DNA of 64,000 bases, from the NCBI GenBank assembly GCA_039696685.1, contig CP155566.1, positions 1,736,001-1,800,000 of the forward strand, read 5' to 3'. Positions 30,574 through 39,967 of this stretch are shown one piece after another. Positions within the stretch are counted from its first letter, which is position 1; each line of letters opens with the position of its first letter. A model generated the notes under the pieces. The model saw only the letters and a program-made list of their open reading frames with translations. It did no database searches and was not told where the DNA came from. The position numbers and the translations under genes are program-made. The stretch comes from Vibrio sp. CDRSL-10 TSBA (GTDB lineage: Bacteria; Pseudomonadota; Gammaproteobacteria; Enterobacterales; Vibrionaceae).

Positions 30574-31623
30574 CATAGGACCCCTTCGGTATAGTTCCCT
30601 TCCGGTACATAACGCACCACTCGTTGCTCTATGGTGCCAAACAGATCGTCGCCGTTGCGGCCCTCCATCCGTATCGTGACTTTGTCGCCAAAACGCATAA
30701 ATGAGGTCGCAGGCTCACCGTCCCGAATGGTTTCGATCATGCGCACTTCTGCGATGCAGGAGTAACCCACGCCTCCTTCCGCAATCGCCGTTCCGTAGTC
30801 CGTGCCCTGTTTATTGGAGACAGTGCCGGATCCGATGATCGTACCGGCGCTGAGCGGCCGGGTTTTGGCCGCATGGGCAATCAGCCGCGGAAACTCAAAC
30901 GTCATATCCACTCCGGCATTGGGGCAGCCGAACGCTTCATTGTTGTATTGAGTGAGCAGCGGCAGCGTTACTTTACCGCCATCCCAGTCCGGGCCGAGTT
31001 CATCGGGTGTAATCGCGACCGGCGAAAAGGCCGACGAAGGCTTGGACTGAAAAAAGCCAAACCCTTTCCCCAGCTCTGCCGGAATAAGACCGCGCAGCGA
31101 CACATCATTAACCAGCATCAGCAGACGTATCGAATCTGCAGCCTGTTGCAGCGGCGTTTCCCATCGCCACATCACCGGTAATGATGGCGACCTCGCCTTC
31201 AAAATCAATGCCCCACTCTTCGCTCGCCATGCGAATCTCGTCCCGCGGGCCTAAAAACGCATCGGAGCCGCCCTGATACATCAGCGGATCAGTCCAGAAA
31301 CTGGGTGGCATTTCGGCGCCACGCGCCTTACGCACCAGTTCAACGTGATTAACATACGCAGAGCCGTCTGCCCACTGATAGGCACGCGGCAAAGGGGATT
31401 CACACCGGGTTTGATCAAACGGCATCGCGCCCGGCATTTCGCCCAGCAGCGCATTCAGCTCGACATACACGGTCTCCAGCAATGGCTGACAATGCGACCA
31501 GTTATCCAGCGCCTGTTGCAACGTTGCCGCCACCTCAGAAACAGCAACACAATGGGTCAAATCACGGCTGACCACCACCAACATGCCATCACGGGTACGA
31601 TTTTTTAATGTCGCGAGTTTCAT
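30573..31623 (-). CDS. Fumarylacetoacetate hydrolase family protein (one frameshift in this sequence)
   Basis: Last-step enzyme of tyrosine breakdown, cleaving fumarylacetoacetate to fumarate and acetoacetate. Metal-binding and catalytic residues lie in DFEGEVAIITGDV and VNDVSLRGLIP, with SGTVSNKQGTDYG near the C-terminus. The ATG at 31623 lies 8 nt after the hmgA stop. The frame breaks at TTT 31157-31159; removing one base restores GDVAMGTPLQQAADSIRLL, about 349 aa overall. If the frameshift were real, the pathway would stall after maleylacetoacetate isomerisation. Confidence 0.86.
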
Positions 31624-31631
31624 GAAGACTC

Positions 31632-32768
31632 CTATTCTGCTGCCTGCTTCCAACTGTAGACGTAATCCGGGTTTTCCACCTGCTGTGCCGCCTGACTAAA
31701 TTGCAGAGCGTGACGGGTATCAATCATCACAGCCACTTCATCGGTAAAGGTTTTTTTGTGCTCACGCCCGGCCTGAAAGGCCTTTGGGTGCGGGCCATGA
31801 GTGAAACCGGCGGGATGAAACGTCACCATGCCGGCCTCAATATTGTCGCGGCTGAAGAAGTCTCCGGCGTGATAAAACAGCACCTCATCATAGTCATCAT
31901 TATTGTGATAGAACGGCACTTTGAGCGCACCGGGATCGCTTTCAATCGGTCGCGGTACAAAGGTACACACCACAAATCCGTCACCGACAAAGGTGGTATG
32001 CGCCGATGGCGGTAAATGATAGCGATGTGACATCAGCGGCCGGATATCGCGCCAATTGAGACGCACTACCGCCAAATCACCATGCCAGCCAACTGCATCC
32101 AGCGGGTTAAACGGATAAGTGATCACACTGACCTGCTCATGTCGCTTGACCCGCACCTGCGTCGTCGTTTCGCTGTACTGAGCTTTGAACGCATCATCAA
32201 TCGCCGGGACATCCAGCACCGCCGGATCAAATACCGCATGATTACCGACAATGCCTTTCTCCGGCAGTGAATAAGCCCCGTCGCTGTTTTCAATCATGAG
32301 TAAAAACAGCGGCTGAGTCGGTTCCAGACGCCAGCTGGTCGAGCGCGGGATCATCACATAATCCCCTTCACGAATGGTGAGATGGCCATAATCGCAAAAC
32401 AGTTCGGCTTCGCCCTGATGGACAAACAGCAGTTCGTCTCCGTCTGCATTACGAACCAGACCCGGCATCGCCTGAGCGAGTTTCCACACCCGAATCTTCA
32501 CATCATGGTTGTGCAACAGATGCGGCACCGACCAGGGACAAAGCTGAGAAGCCTGCGCAACCTGATTAAAGTTAAACGCACGCGGGCGCAACTCGCCTTG
32601 CCACTCACTCCAGCCGGTGGGTGCGTGCTGATGATGAAAATGCGCCGCCGGACCAAAGAAACCGCTGCGTCCCGCTTCACGTTCATATATCGCATCATCG
32701 GGAAAATCGGCATGAGCCTGTTTAGAACAGGTGCCTTCCCGGTGCGGAAAGGTGATCCATTTATGCAT
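31632..32768 (-). CDS. hmgA: Homogentisate 1,2-dioxygenase
   Basis: Fe(II) dioxygenase opening homogentisate to maleylacetoacetate. Starting at 32768 (MHKWITFPHREGTCSKQA) gives about 378 aa; a second ATG at 32771 is equally possible. The iron ligands sit in DEVLFYHAGDFF and FHPAGFTHGPHPKA. The start overlaps the end of hppD by a few bases. This is the short bacterial form. Loss of this gene causes pyomelanin production in Vibrio; here it is intact. Confidence 0.9.
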   Translation of the reverse strand: MHKWITFPHREGTCSKQAHADFPDDAIYEREAGRSGFFGPAAHFHHQHAPTGWSEWQGELRPRAFNFNQVAQASQLCPWSVPHLLHNHDVKIRVWKLAQAMPGLVRNADGDELLFVHQGEAELFCDYGHLTIREGDYVMIPRSTSWRLEPTQPLFLLMIENSDGAYSLPEKGIVGNHAVFDPAVLDVPAIDDAFKAQYSETTTQVRVKRHEQVSVITYPFNPLDAVGWHGDLAVVRLNWRDIRPLMSHRYHLPPSAHTTFVGDGFVVCTFVPRPIESDPGALKVPFYHNNDDYDEVLFYHAGDFFSRDNIEAGMVTFHPAGFTHGPHPKAFQAGREHKKTFTDEVAVMIDTRHALQFSQAAQQVENPDYVYSWKQAAE

Positions 32769-33909
32769 CATCCAGTACCCCGCGACGAATTTGATCTTCT
32801 TCGATCGATTCAAACAGCGCCTTGAAATTCCCTTCGCCAAAACCTTCATTGCCTTTACGTTGGATAATTTCAAAGAACACCGGCCCGATAACGGTTTGAG
32901 TAAAGATCTGCAGCAGGATGCCATCTTTCATCGGCGCGCCGTCAATCAGGATACGCAGCGCTTTAAGCTGTTCCAGATCTTCACCATGCCCGGCGACCCG
33001 CTCGTCGACTTTTTCATAATAGGTGTCCGGGGTCGGCATAAATTCCATTCCCCGTTCGCGCAAGGTGCGTACCGTATGGTAAATGTCATCCGTGCTCAGC
33101 GCGATGTGCTGAATGCCTTCACCATTGTATTCGCGGATAAACTCCTCGATCTGCGATTTGTCGTCCGAGGATTCATTAATCGGAATCCGAATTTTGCCGC
33201 ACGGCGCAGTCATCGCACGACTGACCAGGCCGGTTAGCTTGCCTTCGATATCAAAATAGCGGATTTCGCGAAAGTTACCGATGCGCTCATAGAAACCAGC
33301 CCAGGTATCCATGTGACCCTGTTTGACGTTATGGGTCAGGTGATCAATCTCAAGCAGGCCGACATTGGCGTTCACCAGACGAATTTTCGTGTCCGGATAA
33401 AACTGAAAATCGACGTCATAAATGCTGTGGTCACCGTAACGGTCAACAAAATAGAGCAGGCTCTCGCCAATCCCGTAAATGGCCGGAATGCTGAGCTCCA
33501 TCGGACCAATCTCGGTTTTATATTCCTTACCGCCGTTCTCCAGCGCATGTTGCAGCGCCAGCCCTGCGTCTTTGACCCGAAACGCCATTCCGCAAACCGA
33601 CGGACCATGCACTTTAGCAAAGGCCGCCGCCTGACTACGCGGCTGAGCGTTGACGATAAAGTTAATGTCGCCCTGGCGGTATAACCAGGCCCGTTTCGAG
33701 CGATGCTTAGCGATTTCGGCAAAGCCAAGCGCCGAAAAAAGAGCTTTCAGCTGCTCAATCCCGACCGCATCGGCAGCGGTATACTCAACAAATTCAAACC
33801 CGTCGGTGCCGAGCGGATTTGCCAGTGAGTGATTAGCGGCCAGCGGCATGTTGTTGTGGCTATTTTTATCTGCGGCCTGACTCGTTTGCGCATGAACGTG
33901 GGCAGTCAT
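32761..33909 (-). CDS. hppD: 4-hydroxyphenylpyruvate dioxygenase
   Basis: Converts 4-hydroxyphenylpyruvate to homogentisate. 382 aa with two VOC domains. The iron-binding residues are His in LLEIDHLTHNV, His in GIQHIALSTDDI and Glu in PVFFEIIQRKGNEGFGEGNF. It is the first gene of the hppD-hmgA-fah-maiA operon, with overlaps or very short gaps throughout. About 20 residues at the N-terminus (HAQTSQAADKNSHN) look like a non-conserved extension, so the true start may be internal. Confidence 0.92.
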   Translation of the reverse strand: MTAHVHAQTSQAADKNSHNNMPLAANHSLANPLGTDGFEFVEYTAADAVGIEQLKALFSALGFAEIAKHRSKRAWLYRQGDINFIVNAQPRSQAAAFAKVHGPSVCGMAFRVKDAGLALQHALENGGKEYKTEIGPMELSIPAIYGIGESLLYFVDRYGDHSIYDVDFQFYPDTKIRLVNANVGLLEIDHLTHNVKQGHMDTWAGFYERIGNFREIRYFDIEGKLTGLVSRAMTAPCGKIRIPINESSDDKSQIEEFIREYNGEGIQHIALSTDDIYHTVRTLRERGMEFMPTPDTYYEKVDERVAGHGEDLEQLKALRILIDGAPMKDGILLQIFTQTVIGPVFFEIIQRKGNEGFGEGNFKALFESIEEDQIRRGVLDDA

Positions 33910-34224
33910 GTTCGTCTCCTAACGTACTGTTACATCCAGTTGTTAACAATATGTTATAAAGCTGCATCATTCGCGGCGAAAAGGAAACTGTAACGCGACG
34001 GAAAGCGATTTTGTCCGCCGCTGCGTGAGGTGTAATTTTTTCGGTACAGAGCGGTAATAACACCCGCTCAGCGACCAAGAAATGTATCCAAACGAAAAAA
34101 TGCCAAGCTATCTAATTGAATTGTTTTGTATATTTTTCCGGATGCAAACAGCGTGCGAATCTGTCCAGCCATTAGCGAAAAGTACAGATTTTCGTACACA
34201 GGCACAAAGTTGGGACAAGGCCGC

Positions 34225-34287
34225 AACCATCACGCTAAGCAGCTCAACCGTCACACTAAGCAACTCAATCGACACGCTAAGCAAATG
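34225..34287. repeat. 21-bp degenerate tandem repeat, three copies
   Basis: Units beginning at 34225, 34246 and 34267 share the core CACGCTAAGCA/CACACTAAGCA. They lie about 320 bp upstream of hppD. Confidence 0.8.
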
Positions 34288-34334
34288 AAAAGACAGAGAG
34301 AAATGAAACACAGACAAAGTGGAATGAAAGACAG

Positions 34335-34361
34335 AAAAAACCCGGTTGAATTAACCGGGTT
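34335..34361 (-). terminator. Terminator for the Nudix/PAP2 gene
   Basis: On the minus strand AACCCGGTTAATTCAACCGG is followed by GTT and a run of T. It lies about 77 nt past the stop codon. Confidence 0.75.
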
Positions 34362-34437
34362 GGAAGCGAGGTGTGGAACGCCTTAGCACAGAGCATCATG
34401 GTAAAACGGTCAGGCCACTTTCACCGCAGGCCTGGGT

Positions 34438-35853
34438 TTAATGGTGCGCACCATCAGACAGAAACAGTACAATCAGCAGCGGCTGATGCAGCACATCAAT
34501 CACCAGTGAAAGCACACCGCTGGATGAAACAAACGTCGCGGCATAGTTCACCAGGTAATGACCGGCCAGCAAAACTACACTCATCAGCAATGCCTGACGC
34601 AAAGAAATCTCTTCCATCTTCGGCATCACCGTCATCACAATCAGAGTGATCAGCGCCAGTATCACTAACCAGGCACCGAATACCGGCATTTGCCACCAGA
34701 AGGCAACCGCGGCACTGACCGCAGTCAGTCCCAGCCAGACCCGGCGCGAGCTGAGCAGCTTGTCGACATTAATGTTCGGCTTTTCGTTGAGGCGCACGAT
34801 ATGCCAGGCCACCAGAGCACCTAACATCGCACCGACAATCATATCGACCATAAATGCGCGGCCGGAATAAAACAGCGAGAAGGCCAGACACAGCGCGGAA
34901 GCGCCCAGTGCAGCACTGCTTTTGTTCCAGCCCAGCTTTTCGTTATCCAACAGCCACAGAATGCCCAGGCTGACCCACACCGCAATCGGTAAGCTTGGAA
35001 AGCCATAACCAGAGCTCTCCACCAGTTGCAACGACGGCAGATAGACGTAAGGACGCGGTAACACAAATCCCTGTTGCGCAATCAGGCAGATCAGTGATGT
35101 GACGGCCACTGAGAAAAAGGCTTTAAAGCAGAATGCTTTGCCACTTTGCCAGTACAGCAGCGGAAACAGCAGCAATCCGAGCACCGGTGACGCAAATGCG
35201 CCACCGAGCAGGATAAGCCGTGACACAAACTGGCTCAAAGTATCCGGCAGCTCCGCAATCGAATATTGCAGACCGCTGATCCAGCTCAGTTCCAATTGAG
35301 AAATGGCCGGCGCCGCTTTGACCAGATCAGGCACAAAGTTTGTTGACTGATCAGTGGCGGATTCAAACATGGTTTCAATCCCCGGCCATTCTTCCGGATA
35401 ACGGTAGTTAGCTGTATCGACGCGCTGCGGCTCAATCAGCATAGCGCGCGCGACTTCAATCCCGTAATGCGGTGCATACCAGACCGGCAGCTCAAATCCG
35501 CCCCACTGGTTAATGTACTGGTAAGTAATAATGTCTGAATCGCTGACGCAATCAAAAATCGCCGCTTTGCCTGCATAGCCGAGTAGCTTGCCGACCGTGA
35601 CGACTAAGCCGGTTTCTTCCCAGGTTTCGCGCTGCGCAGCCTGAACTGGTGTTTCACCTGCCGTGATCGTGCCGCCCGGTAAAGAGAGTTGTTTGGTGAT
35701 CAGCTCATCGATAAGTACCACCTTATCGTCAGCGCGAACCAAACATAAAGCGCCTTTCAGATCCGCGGGGGCCTGTGGAGCGGCATAAGAATACATTGAT
35801 GTCATCAATGTAAGAATGAAACTGATGCCAACTAATGACAATCGTTTATACAC
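34438..35853 (-). CDS. Nudix hydrolase / PAP2-like fusion protein
   Basis: About 471 aa from GTG 35853; an in-frame TTG at 35916 would overlap the GNAT gene and is less likely. A signal-like N-terminus (residues 1-25) precedes a Nudix domain with a complete box, GGTITAGETPVQAAQRETWE followed by ETG. The C-terminal half has about six membrane segments and resembles PAP2. However, the PAP2 catalytic pattern is not conserved: the K-x6-RP lysine is Gln (QQGFVLPRP), PSGH reads PSLP, and the third-motif His is absent. The Nudix domain should therefore act outside the cytoplasm, with the PAP2 part possibly only a membrane module. Confidence 0.8.
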   Translation of the reverse strand: MYKRLSLVGISFILTLMTSMYSYAAPQAPADLKGALCLVRADDKVVLIDELITKQLSLPGGTITAGETPVQAAQRETWEETGLVVTVGKLLGYAGKAAIFDCVSDSDIITYQYINQWGGFELPVWYAPHYGIEVARAMLIEPQRVDTANYRYPEEWPGIETMFESATDQSTNFVPDLVKAAPAISQLELSWISGLQYSIAELPDTLSQFVSRLILLGGAFASPVLGLLLFPLLYWQSGKAFCFKAFFSVAVTSLICLIAQQGFVLPRPYVYLPSLQLVESSGYGFPSLPIAVWVSLGILWLLDNEKLGWNKSSAALGASALCLAFSLFYSGRAFMVDMIVGAMLGALVAWHIVRLNEKPNINVDKLLSSRRVWLGLTAVSAAVAFWWQMPVFGAWLVILALITLIVMTVMPKMEEISLRQALLMSVVLLAGHYLVNYAATFVSSSGVLSLVIDVLHQPLLIVLFLSDGAHH

Positions 35854-35885
35854 TTTAATCAACCTGTTGTTTGCAGAGCTTAACC

Positions 35886-36369
35886 TTAACGGCGACGCGC
35901 TGATTTTCTTAGCCAATGGATATGGCGGGTAAACCCTACATCCTGATAAAAGAGTTGCGCTTCCTTATTAAACTCCCAGACTTCAACAAATATCTCTGCC
36001 ACGCCATAGTCGATAAACGTCTGTTCAAGGCGTTTCCGTCAACCCACGCGCCACGCCTTTCTGGCGGTATTCGGGCATCACATACAGCTCATCAATACTG
36101 CCCATCTGCAATGGCTTGCTGACCGAAGAAGTCAACTCACAAAAATGGCCGGTAATAAATCCTGCCACCTCGTCGTTTATACGTGCGACATACACCAGGC
36201 AATCAGGATTATCGAGATAACGCGCGATACTTTTTTCCTGTTCGACTTCTTCTGCGGTCTTAAAATACTCAGGGCAAGCGATGTGATGTTCATGATGTAA
36301 ATCGAACATCAATTGGTTGAGAATATCTAAATCGGCTGGTTTAGCTGCAGACAATGCAAGCGTGGTCAT
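35886..36369 (-). CDS. GNAT family N-acetyltransferase (one frameshift in this sequence)
   Basis: About 160 aa after dropping one base from a GAAAC run near 36035-36037, which restores RQKGVARGLTERLEQTFIDYG and a normal GNAT C-terminus ending ...HWLRKSARRR. The acetyl-CoA loop is YRQKGVARGL (a variant of Q/R-x-x-G-x-G/A) and DELYVMPE precedes it. Substrate unknown. Confidence 0.82.
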
Positions 36370-36723
36370 GGCTGTGACAAATATAATTGGAGTCGTTTGA
36401 CAATTTTATAAGATCGGCCGCTAAAAAGCACCTTACTAACTTGTTTTTTACCGGAAAGCTTGTTGACCCGACGTTATAGACTATTCAAATCAATAGCTTG
36501 CTCAATATGCCGCGTAATCTATCGGTTTTAGGCGCTTTTTTGATGCTTTAAGCAGCAAGCGAGCCGCGAATATCTGCTTATTTCCTCTCACGTTCGCTAT
36601 ATTTTGACCTGTTTTCTTCAAATTTCATTACATGTTTCTTATATTTCATACAGTTGAGTTGCAGTTTCAGCCCGCTTATCACAAGCTGATATGAGTTAAA
36701 CCGTAAAATTGAAAGGAATGTTC
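36370..36723. other. 354-bp intergenic region
   Basis: Divergent spacer between the GNAT and DUF805 genes. It is AT-rich with no ORF of note. Promoters are expected here; I see no clear operator or RNA element. Confidence 0.4.
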
Positions 36724-37089
36724 ATGGACTGGTATATCGCAGTGCTTAAAAAATACGCGACTTTTAATGGTCGCGCGCGACGACAGGAATATTGGATGTT
36801 TTTCCTGTTCAACCTGCTGTTTACGCTTGCCGCAGGTTTGATTGACCGCTTTTTAGGCACCTCGTTAATTGGCGGTTTGTACAGCCTGTTTATCCTGCTG
36901 CCGAGCGTCGCAGTGTTAGTTCGCCGTTTACATGACATCGGCCGCACCGGTTGGTGGGTATTGCTCAGTTTGATCCCGGTGATTGGCGTTGTGGTTCTGC
37001 TGTTTTTTGCCGCCAGCGAAGGCATGCACGGTGACAACGAATATGGCCCGGATCCGAAAATCGGCAATCCTTCATCAGCGCAGTGGTAA
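36724..37089 (+). CDS. DUF805 family membrane protein
   Basis: 121 aa. It starts MDWYIAVLKKYATFNGRARR at the ATG at 36724 (AAGGA upstream), then has three hydrophobic segments and the family motif VRRLHDIGRTGWW. It ends with the typical EYGPDPK. Function of DUF805 is unknown. Confidence 0.88.
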   Translation: MDWYIAVLKKYATFNGRARRQEYWMFFLFNLLFTLAAGLIDRFLGTSLIGGLYSLFILLPSVAVLVRRLHDIGRTGWWVLLSLIPVIGVVVLLFFAASEGMHGDNEYGPDPKIGNPSSAQW

Positions 37090-37274
37090 ACAGCGCCGAG
37101 CTAAGATGCTCTGAGCGGTAACGCGTCTGTAGTGTTCACGCATCTTTACTTTGAAACGCACCTGTATTAGCAAAGCATCGGTATTAGTAACGCATCTGCG
37201 TTACTAATCAGAGGAACCTCTGTCATGCACTGCGTTCTAATTTAAAGCGTATGTGATTGTAATAAGGAGCCGTA

Positions 37275-37892
37275 ATGAAGCCACAACCCATTGAGAATGT
37301 CGTATTCGATGTCGGAAACGTGATTGTTCGCTGGTCGCCGCCGGAAATTGCCCGCCTCGCCTTCGGCGAAGAAAAGTTTTGTGAATCCTTAGTGCGTTCA
37401 ATCTTTAAATCGCAGACCTGGATGGATCTCAATATCGGCGTCATTACCGAAACCGAGGCCAAAGAGCAGTATCAGCTCAACCTTGGTTTATCTGAACTCG
37501 AGTGCCAACGCCTGTTTTATTACGTCAAACAGACCCAGATCCTGCTATTCGGATCGGTGGATTTAATCAAGCGTGTCAAAGCGGCCGGTTATGGCGTGTA
37601 TGCCCTGACCGATAACGTGCGTGAAGTGGTCGACTACCTCAAAACCACCTACGACTTCTGGCCGCTATTCGAAGGTGCCACCATCTCCGCTCAGGTCGGT
37701 TGCCTGAAGCCGCAGCCCGCCATTTACCAGGCATTACTGGCGCAAAACGGCCTGAGTGCTGAATCCACGGTGTTCATTGATGATATGCCCAATAATGTGC
37801 GCGGCGCGCAGGCCGTCGGCATCAGCGCCATTCAGTTTGAGAATGCCGCGCAGTGCGAACAGGCCTTAAAAGCACTTGGCTTAGAGTTTTAA
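37275..37892 (+). CDS. HAD family hydrolase (YihX-like phosphatase)
   Basis: 205 aa. HAD motif I is VVFDVGNVIVRW, a DxGN variant of DxDxT typical of the YihX/DehH-type subfamily, in which the second Asp is replaced. Motif II is ALTDN, Lys is in VGCLKPQPAIY and motif IV is FIDDMPNNVRGAQAVG. The ribosome site AAGGAG is at a good distance. YihX dephosphorylates glucose-1-phosphate in E. coli; the substrate here is an inference. Confidence 0.83.
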   Translation: MKPQPIENVVFDVGNVIVRWSPPEIARLAFGEEKFCESLVRSIFKSQTWMDLNIGVITETEAKEQYQLNLGLSELECQRLFYYVKQTQILLFGSVDLIKRVKAAGYGVYALTDNVREVVDYLKTTYDFWPLFEGATISAQVGCLKPQPAIYQALLAQNGLSAESTVFIDDMPNNVRGAQAVGISAIQFENAAQCEQALKALGLEF

Positions 37893-38046
37893 TCCCGTTG
37901 CGAATATAAGCCTGCTGCAAGCGTTTTAGTGAGCGGCTTGGTTTGAATACGTTATCTGCTCGTTTCGCTGTGTTTTCCCTCTTCGATACACAAAGAGGGA
38001 AAACCAATGAGAGGGAAATAGATGAAGAGTAAGCCGGCAAAATCAG

Positions 38047-38809
38047 CTACTTGATTTGCACATCCAGCCCGAGTGAAACCAAGGTGCCCACCAGAGTCGT
38101 GATCACCACAGACACTAACGAGCCGATCAAAACATATTCAGCCATGCTGCGATCAGCCGATTTATTCAGTTTCGCCAAAGCGAAATATCGACTTTGCCGC
38201 CAGTACAAAACCAACCGCGGCGTAACTGCCAAGCAGGGTAAACGTCAGGATCAGCAAACGCTCTAAATAGCCAATCAGTTCACCACCGGCAACCAACCCG
38301 CTGACATTGCCCTCTTCTTCATCCGATACCGCAATCGGATACTTGCTCAGAATCGAGCCGATCAGCACTGAGGTCGGTTTCAGGATCAGCAGATAAGCAA
38401 ACAGCACCATCACACCATCCGCGAACTGTTCATGTTGCACAATCGCTTGCAGCGACGCGCTGTCAGTGAGGTAAAACGCCATCGTCGCTAACAGCACCGC
38501 ATGCCACACCTGGTCGAAAACAAAGTAGCCGAACTTGTCGCGATGACGCGGGTGAAATCTAATCCAGCCAACGATCACATGACTCATCAGCACCAGCCCA
38601 GCCAGGCTCAAGACCGCCCCCCAGTCTGAACGCTGCGTCATGGCCGGAATGATCAACACTAAGCCATGCAGCGCCGCATGCAAATACAACGCGGCAGAAC
38701 GGTACCCGCGAGTCATCTTGGCCTGTAGCCAGCACTCAGGCTGTAAGTAAAATTCAACCAGAATGTGCACCAGCAGAAACGGCACCAGGATAGTAAAGAA
38801 CTCAGTCAT
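38047..38809 (-). CDS. DUF3307 family membrane protein (one frameshift in this sequence)
   Basis: About 253 aa with seven or so hydrophobic segments. It starts MTEFFTILVPFLLVHILVEFYLQPE, the DUF3307 pattern. The frame breaks at TTT 38170-38172: removing one base joins IFRFGELNKSADRSMAEYVLIG to a last membrane segment ending at 38047. It overlaps the satD stop by 8 nt, so the two form an operon; in other bacteria SatD-family and DUF3307 genes are likewise adjacent. Function unknown. Confidence 0.8.
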
Positions 38810-39470
38810 GCTGATCCTCCTTTGCCTGGTAATTCTCCTTTACCGCACGGATAAAGCACTCATTGAGCTCACTGAGCAGCGCCCAACCAGATGCCTTGAG
38901 CGATTTACTCGCCGTCGCCGTGGCGATATCAAGCTGTTCGGCCAGTTCGCTCACCGTCATCCCGTCTTCGCTCATCAGCATCGGCAGCAACACTTCACAC
39001 TGGCGCGCGGTTAACTCACTCAACTGACGGTCGAGATACTTAAACAGCAGCGTGAACTGATCAGTCAATGCGCTGCTGTCGGAATGAAACACCAGGCGGT
39101 CATTTTTGAGCGCTTTCAAACCGCGCCCGGACAGTACAAACGCCTGCCCCATTGACTCTGATACCGCCTCACGCAAATCTGCTTTGGCCGCAATGGCAAA
39201 ACTGATGCGGCTGTCAAACGGCTTACCGAGCGCTTTAATCCCGACCCGGTACAAGATGGTATAGCGCAGCGCCTGCTCAATATCGCGCACCACACTCTGG
39301 AACTCATCACCGCGCTCAATACTGTGCGCATTATCCGCGCCACCAGCGGTGATCCATTGTTGTATCTGTTTGATTTGTTTGAGCAACTGCTCAAACTGCT
39401 CTGAACTGAGCTTGGTTGAATTGACGACATCACCGATGATCACGGCAATGGCTTGATCGGTCGACTCCAC
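38802..39470 (-). CDS. SatD family protein with C-terminal HTH
   Basis: 222 aa. The SatD N-terminal pattern AVIIGDVVNSTKLSSEQFEQLL and an RGDEFQSVV motif resemble a nucleotidyl-cyclase-like fold. The C-terminus has a helix-turn-helix, MTVSELAEQLDIATATASKSLK. It is probably a DNA-binding regulator of itself and the DUF3307 gene. Three phased repeats with TTAGC...GCTAA symmetry lie 30-105 bp upstream. Confidence 0.78.
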   Translation of the reverse strand: MESTDQAIAVIIGDVVNSTKLSSEQFEQLLKQIKQIQQWITAGGADNAHSIERGDEFQSVVRDIEQALRYTILYRVGIKALGKPFDSRISFAIAAKADLREAVSESMGQAFVLSGRGLKALKNDRLVFHSDSSALTDQFTLLFKYLDRQLSELTARQCEVLLPMLMSEDGMTVSELAEQLDIATATASKSLKASGWALLSELNECFIRAVKENYQAKEDQHD

Positions 39471-39500
39471 GCGAATACTCCTTTTTTCACCTGGAGTTAA

Positions 39501-39575
39501 TTTAGCTATTTTTGGCTAAATATGCAAATTTAGCTCTTTATGGCTAACTGTGGGATTTTGGTTGTTTATGGCTAA
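39501..39575 (-). promoter_or_regulatory. Three operator-like repeats phased at 28 bp upstream of satD
   Basis: TTTTTGGCTAA at 39509, TTTATGGCTAA at 39537 and TTTATGGCTAA at 39565, each exactly 28 bp apart. The first two are preceded by TTAGC at 39502 and 39530, giving the imperfect palindrome TTAGC-N8-GCTAA. The HTH of SatD makes autoregulation an attractive inference. Confidence 0.65.
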
Positions 39576-39636
39576 GATCTGCTTTTGACGGGAGGGTTGG
39601 ATGGATGCGCTGTCTCGTGACCTGTTACATTGGGCT

Positions 39637-39836
39637 ACATTTGTATGTCCCGCTTTTACTTTCTCGATATCTTAAGCTTGGTGCAAGCGGGCCAGTCCCT
39701 CTTTGTTTGATTCCTCATAAACAAAAAGCGAGGAACCAGAAAAAGGGGTTCTCTTTATTTTCTTTGGCGCTGTCCGGGCCGGTTTTAGGCGTTTCCCTAC
39801 GCCAAAAACCTAAAAATTCGTCCTGAGTTTTTGCCC
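39637..39836 (-). repeat. Dispersed repeat, copy A (inverted relative to copies B and C, diverged)
   Basis: Reverse complement shares with copies B and C the core CGCCTAAAACCGGCC, then ACAGCGCCAAAGAAAA, the start TCAGGACGA-TTTTTAGG and the end GGACATACAA. It lies just outside the first attC site. A predicted 73-aa ORF inside it is repeat sequence, not a gene. Confidence 0.75.
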
Positions 39837-39865
39837 TATGGTTGTGATCTTTTAAGCAATACCAC

Positions 39866-39964
39866 CGACGTTAAAAAAACTCAATCACAACAACCATACC
39901 ATAGCGGCTCAATGGGCCTGAGAACACCATGCGTTGGCAATCCGATTAAGCAACTTGTTATGTG
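39866..39964 (-). other. VCR-like integron attC site of the first GNAT cassette
   Basis: Minus strand begins CATAACAAGTTGCTTAA, just behind the GNAT stop. It contains CCCATTGAGCCGC and GGTTGTTGTGATTGAGTTT, which match the V. cholerae VCR repeat closely. The distal simple site (GTTRRRY) is not recognisable, so this outer attC may be truncated. Confidence 0.75.
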
Positions 39965-39967
39965 CGT

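Larger units (their letters stand above)
33910..34437. other. 528-bp intergenic region upstream of hppD
   Basis: Holds the hppD promoter region (AT-rich, near 33940), a three-copy 21-bp repeat at 34225-34287 and a terminator at 34335-34361. Short overlapping ORFs here are low-complexity and not credible. I see no clear TyrR-type TGTAAA-N6-TTTACA site. Confidence 0.5.

Noticed and set aside
32769..32924. N-terminal extension of homogentisate dioxygenase
   Set aside because: It reads the antisense-free end of hppD in another frame; the family N-terminus MHKWITFPHREG is at 32768.
34082..34386. Overlapping short ORFs rich in Lys/Arg/His upstream of hppD
   Set aside because: They translate the 21-bp tandem repeat and have no ribosome site; opposite-strand frames are equally open.
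39605..39826. 73-aa ORF on the plus strand
   Set aside because: It lies inside dispersed repeat copy A and reads through repeat sequence; no start signal or family.
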